Below are positions 23,698 through 32,823 of a DNA stretch of 64,000 nt, in pieces. Each line of letters begins with the position of its first letter. Position 1 is the first letter of the stretch. Under the pieces are notes generated by a model. The model was not told where the DNA came from, did no database searches, and was given only the letters and a program-made list of their open reading frames with translations. A program made the translations under genes and the position numbers. The stretch comes from Clostridia bacterium (GTDB lineage Bacteria > Bacillota > Clostridia > Christensenellales > Borkfalkiaceae): the NCBI GenBank assembly GCA_017507005.1, contig JAFWBT010000002.1, positions 1 through 64,000 on the forward strand. The letters are read 5' to 3'.

Positions 23698-25860
23698 ATG
23701 AAAAAATTTTTTATTTCGTTATTGACAACGGTGCTTTGTTGTTTTTGCGTAGCAGGTTTTACGGCTTGCGACGATAAAAAACAAGCGCAAACCCCTGATT
23801 CCACCCCCAATTCGTCGGTGGTCGATGAACATAAGCACGATTGGCTTGCTGCGGATATCGTAAAAGAAGCAACGTGTGTAGAAAAAGGCGAACAGGAATA
23901 TACCTGCTCTTGCGGTGCAACGGAAACGAGAGAAATCCCCACCAACGACGCGCATACCCTTGCTGCCGTTGAGGCAAAGGCGGCTACCTGCAAGGAAAAC
24001 GGCTATACGGCGCACGAGGCTTGTACGAGAACAGGCTGCGAGTATAAGGTGAATTATCAGGAAACCGTTGGGATTCACGACTATGACGCCGCGACGGCTA
24101 CCTGCGCTAAGGGCGCTATTTGTAGCGTTTGCAAACAAGAAGTGACCGCGCCAAATGCACACACTATGAAACGTGTGGAGGGTTCGCCTGCTACTTATGA
24201 AACGTTTGGTTGGAGCACGTTCACGTTCTGTATCAGTTGCGCGACGGAAAACGCCGTAGCGGCATACGAGGCTAATGAATATTCCGTGCTGGCGCAGATT
24301 ATTAAAGGGAACGACAGCATTAAGACGGAGAATTTCGTTTATTATCCGACGTTGAACGAAAACGATTGTTTCGTGCACGATTTGGACGAAACGAAGTCCT
24401 CTTATATCCCTGGCGTTGAGGCGACTTGTACACAGCAAGGCCGTACGGCAGGCGGACAGTGTAAGGTTTGTAATAAAACGGTTGCGTCCGTTGCGATTCC
24501 TGCAATCGGGCATAGACCTGCGTCGAAAGCGACCTGCACGAGAAAAGTTGTTTGCGGCGTATGTTTCGTTGAATACGGCGAAGCGCTTGGGCACGATATA
24601 GAATACCACGCGGCAAAGCCTGCTACTTGTACGACGGACGGCTACGACGCGTATGAATTGTGTCTGCGCGAGGGCTGTAATTATTCGACGTTTGAATACC
24701 AGCAGGCGACCAACCCCGACCACGATTTTGAAAAGACGACTTGGACGGTGAAGGCGTATAAGGCGGCTACCTGCACGACGGACGGCAATGAAACGTATTT
24801 GAAGTGCGCGAAGTGTGAGTATATTGCGTCCGTGGAAGTTGATGAAAACAACAAACCCGTGAAAGAGGACGGCTATTATGTTGGCGTATACGAGCTGTAC
24901 GAAGTGCCCGTGCTCCCTGCGTTCGGTCATACGTGGGATACGGAAAAGGCTAATTATAAAGAAGAACAGCTCCCCACCTGCACCGAAAACGGCTGGACGT
25001 TTGGCGGTACGTGTCTTACTTGTAAGAAAACGGTTACGTCCGCTACGATTGCAAAGCTTGGCCACGACGGTAGCAGAAAGTACACGATTGTTACGAACGA
25101 ATACACGGGGCTTGACGAAGTGGTTGCCGTAACGGCGGATATGAAGAACGAAAATGGTTTCTTGGACGATAGCTCTTCCAAGGCGACGTGTATGCAAAAC
25201 GCATATTGCGGTTTCTGCGGTGAAGTAGAAGACACGCAAATCGTCGACGCAAACGGCGAGCCGAAGCACGCGTATAAGATGGTGGCGGCGAAATCCCCCA
25301 CGTGTGAAAAGGAAGGCTATGCAGAGCATTACGTTTGTCTTAACGGCTGTGATTCGCTGTGGGTGAAGACCATCGAAGACGGCAAAACGGTGTACGTGGA
25401 AACTTCTCTTTATGAACTCGAAATCGACGCTGTTGGTCATAAATTGATAACGGTGGCAAAGGTGGAGCCTACTTGCACGAAGAAAGGCTGTGAGGCGTAC
25501 GAAGAATGTGAATATTGCACGTATACGACGTACGATAAATCGTTGATTTTGGACGAAATCGAGCACGCAAATTATGATCTTGACAACGGCGAAACGACCT
25601 GCGCGCAGCACGTTGTTTGTGACGCGGCGTGGAGCGTTTGGACGGATACGAACAAGAACGGCGTTGAAGATGAAGGTGAAATTACGTGGCATGGCTGCGG
25701 CAGATACGTTGTAAGCGTTGAAGAAGACCAGAAGGCAGAACATACGTATAGCGCGGCGACGGGTGATTGCGTCGTTTGCGGCGCGGAATGCACGCACCCT
25801 AGCTATGAAACCATTGACGAAATGGACGTTTGCACAAGCTGTGGTAAGAAAAAACAGTAA
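23698..25860 (+). CDS. Large lipoprotein of repeated Cys-rich (zinc-ribbon-like) modules
   Basis: Predicted surface lipoprotein of 720 residues. The signal peptide (residues 1-23) ends CVAGFTAC, with Cys24 as the likely lipidation site. The rest is a series of about eight modules of 60-90 residues. Each has the pattern (A/P)TC-x3-G-x4-(Y/A)-x2-C-x2-(G)C, followed by a conserved Gly-His-(D/T) and sometimes a further paired Cys; examples are ATCKENGYTAHEAC, ATCTTDGYDAYELC and PTCTENGWTFGGTC. The last module ends VCTSCGKKKQ. AAAGGAAAGGAAG lies before the ATG, with its own promoter and terminator. The same modules occur in the large protein at 59250. Function is unknown; paired Cys suggest metal binding or disulfides. 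Confidence 0.85.
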   Translation: MKKFFISLLTTVLCCFCVAGFTACDDKKQAQTPDSTPNSSVVDEHKHDWLAADIVKEATCVEKGEQEYTCSCGATETREIPTNDAHTLAAVEAKAATCKENGYTAHEACTRTGCEYKVNYQETVGIHDYDAATATCAKGAICSVCKQEVTAPNAHTMKRVEGSPATYETFGWSTFTFCISCATENAVAAYEANEYSVLAQIIKGNDSIKTENFVYYPTLNENDCFVHDLDETKSSYIPGVEATCTQQGRTAGGQCKVCNKTVASVAIPAIGHRPASKATCTRKVVCGVCFVEYGEALGHDIEYHAAKPATCTTDGYDAYELCLREGCNYSTFEYQQATNPDHDFEKTTWTVKAYKAATCTTDGNETYLKCAKCEYIASVEVDENNKPVKEDGYYVGVYELYEVPVLPAFGHTWDTEKANYKEEQLPTCTENGWTFGGTCLTCKKTVTSATIAKLGHDGSRKYTIVTNEYTGLDEVVAVTADMKNENGFLDDSSSKATCMQNAYCGFCGEVEDTQIVDANGEPKHAYKMVAAKSPTCEKEGYAEHYVCLNGCDSLWVKTIEDGKTVYVETSLYELEIDAVGHKLITVAKVEPTCTKKGCEAYEECEYCTYTTYDKSLILDEIEHANYDLDNGETTCAQHVVCDAAWSVWTDTNKNGVEDEGEITWHGCGRYVVSVEEDQKAEHTYSAATGDCVVCGAECTHPSYETIDEMDVCTSCGKKKQ

Positions 25861-25866
25861 CGAGCC

Positions 25867-25884
25867 ATCCATGTACGCGTTGAA
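25867..25884 (+). repeat. Dispersed element copy after the lipoprotein gene
   Basis: ATCCATGTACGCGTTGAA starts 7 bases after the stop codon and continues ATGAAAGCAAAA, like the upstream copy at 23536. The gene is therefore bracketed by copies. Confidence 0.85.
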
Positions 25885-25897
25885 ATGAAAGCAAAAT

Positions 25898-25929
25898 AAA
25901 AAGAACGGTGATAAAAACCGTTCTTTTTT
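25898..25929 (+). terminator. Terminator of the lipoprotein gene
   Basis: AAAGAACGG / CCGTTCTTT stem with a TGATAAAAA loop and six T residues. Confidence 0.93.
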
Positions 25930-25943
25930 GTTTGTATTTTTTA

Positions 25944-25983
25944 GGAGATTGCTTCGCTTCGTTTCACTCCGCTCGCAATGACA
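25944..25983 (-). repeat. GTCATTGCGAGCG repeat, copy 2
   Basis: Reverse-strand copy of the repeat at 18544 and 49384, with GAGATTGCTTCGCTTCG on the plus strand. Confidence 0.85.
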
Positions 25984-25998
25984 TATAAGTTTTGTTAT

Positions 25999-26027
25999 GA
26001 TGCAACGGAACGTTGCCGGAACGTTGC
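25999..26027 (+). repeat. GATGCAACGGAACGTTGC repeat, copy 2
   Basis: GATGCAACGGAACGTTG followed by CCGGAACGTTGC, ending one base before the clpX stop codon. Confidence 0.8.
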
Positions 26028-26028
26028 G

Positions 26029-27270
26029 TTAGCTAGCTTGTTTATAGACAAGCGTAGGCGTTGCGCCGTTTGTCAAACACTCCTTGGTGACGATGACCTC
26101 TTCCACGTTTTCCTCGGACGGAATTTTATACATCACTTCCGTCATCAGGCTCTCGATAATCGTCCTAAGCCCACGCGCACCCGTCTTCAAACGAATTGCC
26201 GTCTGCGCGATTTCACGCACCGCCTCGTCTTCCACCGTCAGCTTTACGCCGTCGTAACCCACCAGCTTTTGATACTGCTTAATAATCGCGTTCTTCGGCT
26301 CGGTGAGAATTTTTACGAGCGCATCCTCGCCCAACGGATCGAGGTTGACAACGATAGGAATACGTCCGACAAATTCGGGAATCAACCCAAACTTCGTCAA
26401 ATCCTGCGGCTTCACGTCCTCGAGCACGGAATAATCCGCCTCGTTCGCACCAAGGCGCACTTTGCCGCCAAAGCCCAGCGTGGTGTCGTCCTTTCTTGAC
26501 GAAACAATTTTATCCAAACCCACGAATGCGCCGCCGCAAATAAAGAGGATGTTCGTCGTGTCGATACGCAAACACTCTTGATTTGGATGTTTTCTGCCGC
26601 CTTGGGGTGGCACGTTTGCCGTCGTGCTCTCAATGATTTTTAACAGCGCCTGCTGTACGCCCTCGCCCGAAACGTCGCGGGTGATAGAAACGTTTTCGCT
26701 CTTGCGCGCGATTTTATCGATTTCGTCAATATAAATAATGCCGCGCTGCGCTCTTTCAATATCATAATCGGCGTTTTGAATAAGCTTCAAAAGGATATTT
26801 TCCACGTCCTCGCCCACGTAACCCGCTTCCGTCAGCGTCGTTGCGTCCGACGTAGCAAAGGGCACGTTCAGGATTTTTGCGAGCGTTCTTGCGAGCAGGG
26901 TTTTGCCGCTACCCGTCGGGCCGAGCAAAAGCACGTTACTCTTTTCAATCTCCACGCCGTCGTCGTCCTTTTTCTTCGCGTGCAACGTCGCGTTGATACG
27001 CTTGTAATGGTTATACACCGCCACGGACAAAACGCGCTTGGCTTTGTCCTGCCCGACGATATACTGATCTAGCTCCGCCTTGATTTCGGCAGGTTTTTTT
27101 AAAGGAATTTCCGTTGTCGGTTCTTTATCGTGTTCCCATTCCTCGACCATCGATTTGCAGATTTCCACGCACTCGTCGCAGATACAAGCTCCGTCGGGGC
27201 CTGTAATCAAACGCCGCACTTCTTCCTTGGCTTTTCCGCAAAAAGAACAATACTGATTATTGTTTGACAT
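26029..27270 (-). CDS. clpX: ATP-dependent Clp protease ATP-binding subunit ClpX
   Basis: AAA+ unfoldase that feeds substrates into ClpP. The N-terminal zinc-binding domain has four Cys ([11 protein letters not shown] at 7-17 and CICDEC near 30-35). The Walker A motif [10 protein letters not shown] is at about 114-123 and Walker [12 protein letters not shown] at about 178-188. The ClpP-contacting loop [11 protein letters not shown] (IGF-loop region) and the sensor [10 protein letters not shown] near 370 are present. The 413 residues match the family. TTGGAG precedes the ATG. A terminator between clpP and clpX shows that the two are transcribed separately. Confidence 0.97.
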   Translation of the reverse strand: MSNNNQYCSFCGKAKEEVRRLITGPDGACICDECVEICKSMVEEWEHDKEPTTEIPLKKPAEIKAELDQYIVGQDKAKRVLSVAVYNHYKRINATLHAKKKDDDGVEIEKSNVLLLGPTGSGKTLLARTLAKILNVPFATSDATTLTEAGYVGEDVENILLKLIQNADYDIERAQRGIIYIDEIDKIARKSENVSITRDVSGEGVQQALLKIIESTTANVPPQGGRKHPNQECLRIDTTNILFICGGAFVGLDKIVSSRKDDTTLGFGGKVRLGANEADYSVLEDVKPQDLTKFGLIPEFVGRIPIVVNLDPLGEDALVKILTEPKNAIIKQYQKLVGYDGVKLTVEDEAVREIAQTAIRLKTGARGLRTIIESLMTEVMYKIPSEENVEEVIVTKECLTNGATPTLVYKQAS

Positions 27271-27363
27271 AGTTTAAAACTCCAAAAATTTCTATAAATA
27301 TAGGTATGTAAATCCGTCGTTTTGTGTTCCTTTTTTATATACCCAAACGATACGCAAAAGAAA

Positions 27364-27402
27364 CAAAAACGCGCAAAATCGTCAAAAACGAAGATTTTGC
27401 GC
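27364..27402 (-). terminator. Terminator of clpP
   Basis: GCGCAAAATC / GATTTTGCGC, a 10-bp stem followed on the minus strand by GTTTTTGTTT. Confidence 0.88.
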
Positions 27403-27450
27403 GTGTAAAAAACTCTCGAATCAGCCTAAAAATAAGGATTTTTCAAAAAA

Positions 27451-28041
27451 TTATCTTCTCAAAAACACCTTATCAATCAAGCCGTAAACGCGCGCTTCTT
27501 CCGCGGACATATAATTGTCACGGTCGGTGTCGCGTTCGATAGTAGCGAGGTCCTTGCCCGAATTTTCGGACAGGATTCGATTCAGCTTCGCCTTCGTGCG
27601 AAGGATATGTTCTGCCTGAATCTTAATATCACTCGCTTGGCCCTGCGCGCCGCCAAGGGGCTGATGAATCATAATCTCCGAATTAGGCAGAGCGTAACGC
27701 TTGCCTTTCGCGCCGCTGGAAAGCAAGAACGCGCCCATCGATGCCGCCAAACCGATACAAATCGTCGATACGTCGCATTTGATATAATTCATTGTGTCGT
27801 ATATCGCCATACCCGCCGAAACGCTGCCGCCGGGGGAATTGATATAGAGGCTGATGTCTTTCGTCGGGTCTTTCCCTTCGAGATAAATCAGCTGTGCAAC
27901 GACGGTGTTCGCCACGGCGTCGTTGATTTCACCGCTCAAAAAGATGATACGGTCGTCTAAAAGACGGGAATATAAATCGTACGTGCGTTCGCCCGAGGAG
28001 GTGCGTTCGACAACGTAGGGGATTAAGACGTTCTTTTCCAT
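27451..28041 (-). CDS. clpP: ATP-dependent Clp protease proteolytic subunit ClpP
   Basis: Serine protease that forms the tetradecameric chamber of ClpXP. The catalytic triad is intact: Ser101 in [12 protein letters not shown], His126 in [10 protein letters not shown] and Asp175 in [12 protein letters not shown]. The oxyanion loop NSPGGSV at about 68-74 is present. The 196 residues match the typical protein. AAGGAA lies before the ATG. It sits 103 bases downstream of tig, as in many Firmicutes, with a hairpin in the gap. Confidence 0.98.
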   Translation of the reverse strand: MEKNVLIPYVVERTSSGERTYDLYSRLLDDRIIFLSGEINDAVANTVVAQLIYLEGKDPTKDISLYINSPGGSVSAGMAIYDTMNYIKCDVSTICIGLAASMGAFLLSSGAKGKRYALPNSEIMIHQPLGGAQGQASDIKIQAEHILRTKAKLNRILSENSGKDLATIERDTDRDNYMSAEEARVYGLIDKVFLRR

Positions 28042-28086
28042 ATTCGGTTTTCCTTGTTCGTTATTGCCCTAACGGGCGTAAGGTGT

Positions 28087-28113
28087 GAATTGTAAGGCTC
28101 TGCCTTACAATTC
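28087..28113. repeat. Hairpin between tig and clpP
   Basis: GAATTGTAAGGC / GCCTTACAATTC, a 12-bp perfect stem with a TCT loop and no T run on either strand. It may be a processing or stability element or a decayed hairpin repeat. Confidence 0.6.
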
Positions 28114-28126
28114 AACAAAAAGTCTT

Positions 28127-28144
28127 GATGCAACGGAACGTTGC
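28127..28144 (+). repeat. GATGCAACGGAACGTTGC repeat, copy 3
   Basis: An 18-base copy that abuts the tig stop codon at 28145, the same placement as at clpX. Confidence 0.8.
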
Positions 28145-29443
28145 TTAGTCTTCCTTATACATTTCGTTGCTTTCTTTGAGCATCTTAAACAACTTCGTGA
28201 TGATGATATCGCTGCGGATATAGTCCACCTGACGAGGATCCATCGTTTTCTTGTATTCTTCAGCCGACTTTTCTACGGAAGCAGCCTGTTCTGCAATCTT
28301 TGCGTCCAATTCTTCTTCCGTCGCCTCGATATTTTCTTCCTTGATAATCTGGGAGATGATGAGCTGATTCAAAACGTTCTTCTTCGCCTGTTCTTCGTAA
28401 TTCTTTCTGAAATCTTCGTTAGAAATCTTCAAGAATTCAAGATAATCGTTCAGTTTCAAGCCCTGATACATCAACTGATATTCAAATTTTTGCACAAGCC
28501 CGTCGATTTCTCTTTCGATCATTGCCTGAGGGATTTCCGCCTCGGTGTTCGCAGCAATCGCTTCGAGAATGCTGTTTTCCGTAGCGTCGTTCGCTCTTCT
28601 TTCCGCCTGCTTTTGCAGCTTTTCAAGCGTCTTAGCCTTGTACGCTTCAATCGTTTCGCTACCCGTTGCTTCCTTAATGAACGCATCCGTCAGCTCGGGC
28701 TTTTCCTTGCCCTGAATACCGTTCAGCGTAACGGCAAATACAGCGGGTTTGCCTTTAAGGTTTTCCGCCTGATAGTTTTCGGGGAAAGTAACGTTGACGT
28801 CTTTCTTTTCACCGATATTCATACCAACGACCTGATCTTCAAAGCCAGGGATAAACTGACCGCTACCCAACGTCAAATCAAAGCCTTCCGCTTCGCCGCC
28901 GTCGAATTTTACGCCGTCAACCGTACCAACGAAGTCGATATTAACGATATCGCCGTTTTCAGCTGCTCTGCCTTCCACGGGCACTTTGCGAGCGTTTCTT
29001 TCGAGCAAACGTTCGATTTCAGCGTCCACTTCTTCGTCCTTAACAGTATACGCGAATTCCTTGATTTTAATACCCTTGTACGCGGAAATTTTCACTTCGG
29101 GCTTTACGGGCGCGATAGCAACGAGGGTAACGCCGTCGTCTTCGAGCTTGTCAATAGAAACTTCGGGTTCGCCGACAACGGTGAACTTTTCAGCTTCCTT
29201 GTCCAAAATCGTGCCGTAGTTTTCCGAGAAAAGAAGGTTGAGCGCGTCTTCCATAAACACGCCTTTGCCGTATACGTTTTCGATAACGTTCTTGGGTGCT
29301 TTGCCGGGACGGAAGCCGTTTACCTTATATCTGCCTCTCGTTTTGAGGTACGCGCTGTTTTGCGCTGCTTTCCATTCTTCACCGTCGAATTTGATGGTGA
29401 TTTTTACCGTGCTTTTTTCTGCCGCTTTGGTAGTATACTTCAT
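28145..29443 (-). CDS. tig: Trigger factor (ribosome-associated chaperone and prolyl isomerase)
   Basis: Binds nascent chains at the ribosome exit tunnel. The ribosome-binding domain includes GFRPGKAPKNVIE at about 43-55, matching the G-F-R-x-G-K-x-P signature. A PPIase-like FKBP domain follows at about 150-240 (GDIVNIDFVGTVDG and QFIPGFEDQVVGM). The remaining helical arms form the substrate cradle. The 432 residues are typical. AGGAGA precedes the ATG. It is upstream of clpP on the same strand. Confidence 0.97.
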   Translation of the reverse strand: MKYTTKAAEKSTVKITIKFDGEEWKAAQNSAYLKTRGRYKVNGFRPGKAPKNVIENVYGKGVFMEDALNLLFSENYGTILDKEAEKFTVVGEPEVSIDKLEDDGVTLVAIAPVKPEVKISAYKGIKIKEFAYTVKDEEVDAEIERLLERNARKVPVEGRAAENGDIVNIDFVGTVDGVKFDGGEAEGFDLTLGSGQFIPGFEDQVVGMNIGEKKDVNVTFPENYQAENLKGKPAVFAVTLNGIQGKEKPELTDAFIKEATGSETIEAYKAKTLEKLQKQAERRANDATENSILEAIAANTEAEIPQAMIEREIDGLVQKFEYQLMYQGLKLNDYLEFLKISNEDFRKNYEEQAKKNVLNQLIISQIIKEENIEATEEELDAKIAEQAASVEKSAEEYKKTMDPRQVDYIRSDIIITKLFKMLKESNEMYKED

Positions 29444-29667
29444 AACAATTCTCCTGCAATCTATTGCTTTTTAATATTTTTTTCGTTTATTTTTTGCGAT
29501 TTGCTCGCACTAAGCTATATTTTACCATATTTATAAAAGAAAATAAAGCGTTTTTGCGTTGATTTCATTTACAATTTCTGAAAATTACGCTATAATTTAT
29601 AAGAAAGAAACGGAAATTTGCGCGCAAAGTCGGCGGTTGGTCGCTTTGCAAGCGCGAAGGAGGGAGT

Positions 29668-31416
29668 ATGCCGCAGGACGCTTTTCATATCCGACGTTTG
29701 GCAACGGAGCTGAACGCCTTTTTGGTCGGCGGGAAAATTAACCGCATTTCACAAGCGAACAAGGACGAGCTCACCTTTATTATATACACAGGAAAAACGA
29801 CGGTTAAACTCATTTTAAGCTCAAATGCGTCCAACGCGCGCGTTTGTTTATCGGAAACGGAAAAAGAACCCGCGCCCGTCGCGCCGAATTTTTGTATGCT
29901 GCTCAGAAAACACCTGCTCGGCGCGGAGATTTTGGAGATACGGCAGTACGCTTTCGAGCGAATCATCGAGATAGATTTGCATTGCGTCACCGATTTTTCG
30001 GAGAGTCGCCGCACGCTACATTGCGAGCTGATGGGGAAATATTCCAACGTTGTTTTGGCGGAAAAAGGGGTTATTTTAGGCGCGCTGAAAACGACGGCGT
30101 TGGAAGATTCGTCACGGCGCGTTTTGTTGCCCGGGGCGAAATATCTCTACCCCACGCCGCAGGACAAATTATCCCCTTTCGACGGGGCAGGTATGCGTTC
30201 ATGGCTGGAAAACTACCTTTCACAGCGCGCGGAAACGTGGGGGGAAGAAGACCTTGCGCTCTTCCTTTTCGAGAACGTAGCAGGGCTAGCGATGCCGACG
30301 GCACGCGAGATTGTTTTGCGCGCGAGCGAGCGCGCGGGCAACGTAAAACTGTTGACGTCGGCGGCGACGAAAACGCCGATATGGGAGTTCGTTGGGGAGT
30401 TTTGTTTGCACGAGCCGTGCGTGCCCTGTTTGAAAATGCAAGGCGGTGTGGCGGTGGATTTCTTTGCTTTTCCCGTTGCAGGCGGCGTGGCAATGCCCTC
30501 GCTGTGCAAGGCGGAAGACGAGTTTTTCACGGGCAGAGAACAAAAAAAGGGCTTTGAGGATAGAAAACGGAAGCTGGAAAACACCGTTCGGGCGTTAAAA
30601 AAGAAGCAGACGAAAAAGCTGCAAGACACCTTGGAACGATTGAAGGAATCGGACAAGGCGGAAGAATATCGCATCAAAGGCGAGCTGTTGACGGCGAACC
30701 TTTACAGGATAGAAAAAGGTATGACGAGCGTGGAGCTGGACGACTGGTATTCCGCGGACGGCGGTAAGGTAAAAATAGCGTTAGACGCAACCCTGCCCCC
30801 CTCGAAGAACGCGCAACGGTATTTTAAAACGTACAATAAACACAAGCGCGCGAAAGAGATTTTATCCCCTATGCTAGAAAAAGAAAAGGCGGAAATCGAG
30901 TATACGGACAGCGTAGTGACGGCGATTGTGACGGCGGAAACGGGCGAGGATTTGAAAGAGATAGAAACGGAGCTTATCGCTATGGGATTATTGCGCGCGC
31001 CCAAAGAACGGGCAGGCGGCAAGCGAAAGGAAATAGAAGTGCCTTTCCGCGAATACGAGTACGGCGGTATGAAGATTTATGCCGGCAGAAACAATATCCA
31101 AAACGATAGGCTGTTGCGTTTGGCGTCGCCCGAGGATATGTGGCTGCACACCCAAAAATACCACTCCTCGCACGTGATTATCGTGACGGACGGCAAGTCC
31201 GTGCCCGACGAAACGTTGGGCTTTGCGGCGGAGATTTGCGCGTATTATTCGGACGGGCGCGACGGCGATAAAATCCCCGTCGATTATTGTCTGCGGAAAT
31301 TCGTGAAAAAGCCGAACAAGAGCAAGGCGGGGTTCGTTATCTACACCGATTATAAGACGGTGCTGGTAAAACCCAACGCGCATAAAGAAGCTCATAAAGA
31401 AGCCCATAAAGAATAA
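29668..31416 (+). CDS. rqcH: Ribosome quality control NFACT protein RqcH (FbpA-like)
   Basis: Binds obstructed 50S-peptidyl-tRNA complexes and adds C-terminal Ala tails that mark stalled proteins for degradation. The NFACT-N domain starts FHIRRLATELNAFLVGGKINRI, with SSNASNARVCL, and helix-hairpin-helix and coiled-coil parts lie at about 280-420. The NFACT-R domain includes GGMKIYAGRNNIQNDRL at about 466-482 and DMWLHTQKYHSSHVII at about 490-505, with the conserved D-x-W-x-H. The C-terminus ends in three AHKE repeats. AAGGAGGG precedes the ATG. A copy of the dispersed element encodes GAGMRS at about residue 175. Confidence 0.95.
   Translation: MPQDAFHIRRLATELNAFLVGGKINRISQANKDELTFIIYTGKTTVKLILSSNASNARVCLSETEKEPAPVAPNFCMLLRKHLLGAEILEIRQYAFERIIEIDLHCVTDFSESRRTLHCELMGKYSNVVLAEKGVILGALKTTALEDSSRRVLLPGAKYLYPTPQDKLSPFDGAGMRSWLENYLSQRAETWGEEDLALFLFENVAGLAMPTAREIVLRASERAGNVKLLTSAATKTPIWEFVGEFCLHEPCVPCLKMQGGVAVDFFAFPVAGGVAMPSLCKAEDEFFTGREQKKGFEDRKRKLENTVRALKKKQTKKLQDTLERLKESDKAEEYRIKGELLTANLYRIEKGMTSVELDDWYSADGGKVKIALDATLPPSKNAQRYFKTYNKHKRAKEILSPMLEKEKAEIEYTDSVVTAIVTAETGEDLKEIETELIAMGLLRAPKERAGGKRKEIEVPFREYEYGGMKIYAGRNNIQNDRLLRLASPEDMWLHTQKYHSSHVIIVTDGKSVPDETLGFAAEICAYYSDGRDGDKIPVDYCLRKFVKKPNKSKAGFVIYTDYKTVLVKPNAHKEAHKEAHKE
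30184..30202 (+). repeat. In-frame dispersed element copy in rqcH
   Basis: GGGGCAGGTATGCGTTCAT encodes Gly-Ala-Gly-Met-Arg-Ser, the same variant and frame as in yyaC. Confidence 0.65.
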
Positions 31417-31450
31417 AAAGCGTAAATAAAGAGCGTAAAAAAACGCAATA

Positions 31451-31481
31451 AAAAGCTGCCCTATGAAAAGGCAGCTTTTTT
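31451..31481. terminator. Terminator of rqcH
   Basis: AAAAGCTGCC / GGCAGCTTTT stem with a CTATGAAAA loop and T6. Symmetric enough to serve the converging transporter gene as well. Confidence 0.92.
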
Positions 31482-31496
31482 GATATAGCAAAGAGG

Positions 31497-32396
31497 TTAT
31501 TTCTTTTTGTTTTTGTGAAACAAGGGTTCGTCGTTGGCGCACAGCCACGCGCCGATTGCCATAAAGGCGAGCGCTATGAAATACGTATAACGAGGTAGGT
31601 CGCGGAAAATAACGAGGGAGAACAGCGCGCCGATAAACGGAGCGACGGCGTAATACGCGCTCGTCCTTGCCGCGCCGAGCAGACGTTGCGCGTGCACGTA
31701 GAAAAAGATACTCAATCCATACGAGATAAACTCGACGACAAGCACGGCGAAAACGCTCCAAAGCACGGTGATTTTTTCGCCGACGCAAAGCCCTATAATG
31801 ATAGAGCCAAACCCCGAAAAGATACCCTTTAACAGCACGATTTGTAACGGGTCTTTGGACGAGATTTTTCGCGTGCAGTTGTTTTCAAGCCCCCAACAAA
31901 GGCAGGAGAGCAGGATAAACAACGAGCCGAGGGAAAAGCGTAGGCTAGAAAGGTCTTCAAAAGAAAGCAGCGCGCAGGAAAACGTGACGAAAAGTATGCC
32001 CAGCCACAGTCGCAAACTGATGGCTTCCTTGAATACGATAAGGGCGATAATTGCTGTTGCGACGATTTCAAAATTGTTCAAAAGGGACGCGTTTGCCGCC
32101 GTTGTGGCTTGCAAGCCGAGCAAAAGGCAAATGGGTGCGGCGATATCCAGCAAAATCATAGCGATTGTGTACGGCAATTCCGCTTTGGTTAATTTGTTTT
32201 CTTTTGTTTTTGTCTTTTTTGCTTTACGCAGGAGCGCGATAACGCCCATACCAAGACCTGCGCCGACATATAAAAAACCTGCCATAAGTGTGGACGGCAT
32301 AAAGGCGAGTAGTAGCTTTGAAAGCGGCGCGCTGATTGCGTATAAGGCGGCTGCCAAAACGGCAAAAAAGATGCCCGTTTTCACCGATTTACTCAT
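31497..32396 (-). CDS. EamA/DMT family transporter downstream of a CsoR-like repressor
   Basis: Drug/metabolite-type transporter of 299 residues with ten predicted membrane segments arranged as two EamA repeats, for example GIFFAVLAAALYAISAPLSK at 7-26 and GSLFILLSCLCWGLENNCTR at about 157-176. The start ATG overlaps the stop of the CsoR-like gene by 4 bases, so the two are translationally coupled and the transporter is probably under that repressor. The substrate is not evident; the context suggests export linked to metal or thiol stress. A Lys-rich C-terminus (HKNKKK) follows the last helix. Confidence 0.85.
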   Translation of the reverse strand: MSKSVKTGIFFAVLAAALYAISAPLSKLLLAFMPSTLMAGFLYVGAGLGMGVIALLRKAKKTKTKENKLTKAELPYTIAMILLDIAAPICLLLGLQATTAANASLLNNFEIVATAIIALIVFKEAISLRLWLGILFVTFSCALLSFEDLSSLRFSLGSLFILLSCLCWGLENNCTRKISSKDPLQIVLLKGIFSGFGSIIIGLCVGEKITVLWSVFAVLVVEFISYGLSIFFYVHAQRLLGAARTSAYYAVAPFIGALFSLVIFRDLPRYTYFIALAFMAIGAWLCANDEPLFHKNKKK

Positions 32397-32656
32397 AATA
32401 ATTTGTCGATTGCTCCTTTCAAATTTGCTATGGCTGTTTCGTCGTTTGCCTTGACGGCGTCAACGATACAATGGTCGATATGATCTTTTAAAATGACCTT
32501 GCTCACGTTCGTTATCTCCGCGCGAACGGCGGATAATTGAACAAGCACTTCACTGCAATCGCGCCCCTCTTCCACCATTTTTTTAACGGCGGTCAAATGC
32601 CCGATGGCGCGGGACATACGATTTAATACGGCTTTTGTATGCTCGTGTTTTTCCAT
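32393..32656 (-). CDS. CsoR/FrmR family metal- or stress-sensing repressor
   Basis: Small all-helical repressor of 87 residues. The family pattern is clear: HTKAVLNRMSRAIGHLTAVKKMVEEG, then RDCSEVLVQLSAVRAEI with Cys33, then KDHIDHCIVDA, whose H-x-x-x-C supplies the other ligands. This Cys / His-x3-Cys set is that of the Cu(I)-type CsoR group. AAAGGAG precedes the ATG. A perfect GC-tract palindrome lies directly upstream, as expected for autoregulation. The gene is coupled to a DMT transporter rather than to the usual CopA ATPase. Confidence 0.92.
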   Translation of the reverse strand: MEKHEHTKAVLNRMSRAIGHLTAVKKMVEEGRDCSEVLVQLSAVRAEITNVSKVILKDHIDHCIVDAVKANDETAIANLKGAIDKLL

Positions 32657-32672
32657 ATTTTTCTTCTCCTTT

Positions 32673-32693
32673 ATATCCCCCCGTGGGGGATAT
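32673..32693. promoter_or_regulatory. Operator for the CsoR-like repressor
   Basis: Perfect 9-3-9 inverted repeat ATATCCCCC / GGGGGATAT, between the promoter (TTGACT at 32723-32728, AATACT at 32700-32705) and the ribosome site. C/G tracts with AT ends are typical of CsoR/RcnR-family operators. Confidence 0.85.
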
Positions 32694-32823
32694 GCTTATA
32701 GTATTACATATTACGAAAAAAAAGTCAACGAAATAAAGATAAAAAAAATCGGAAACCTACTCGGAATCCGATTTTTTATAAGAAGTTTTATAAAATTTTT
32801 TTAAGAGCGTGTACACTCTTATT

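Noticed and set aside
23719..25872. A 717-codon open frame on the minus strand
   Set aside because: It lies exactly opposite the Cys-module lipoprotein, has no ribosome site and an Arg/His/Phe-rich composition typical of an antisense shadow.
28085..29536. A 483-codon rightward open frame
   Set aside because: Antisense to trigger factor, which is unmistakable on the other strand.
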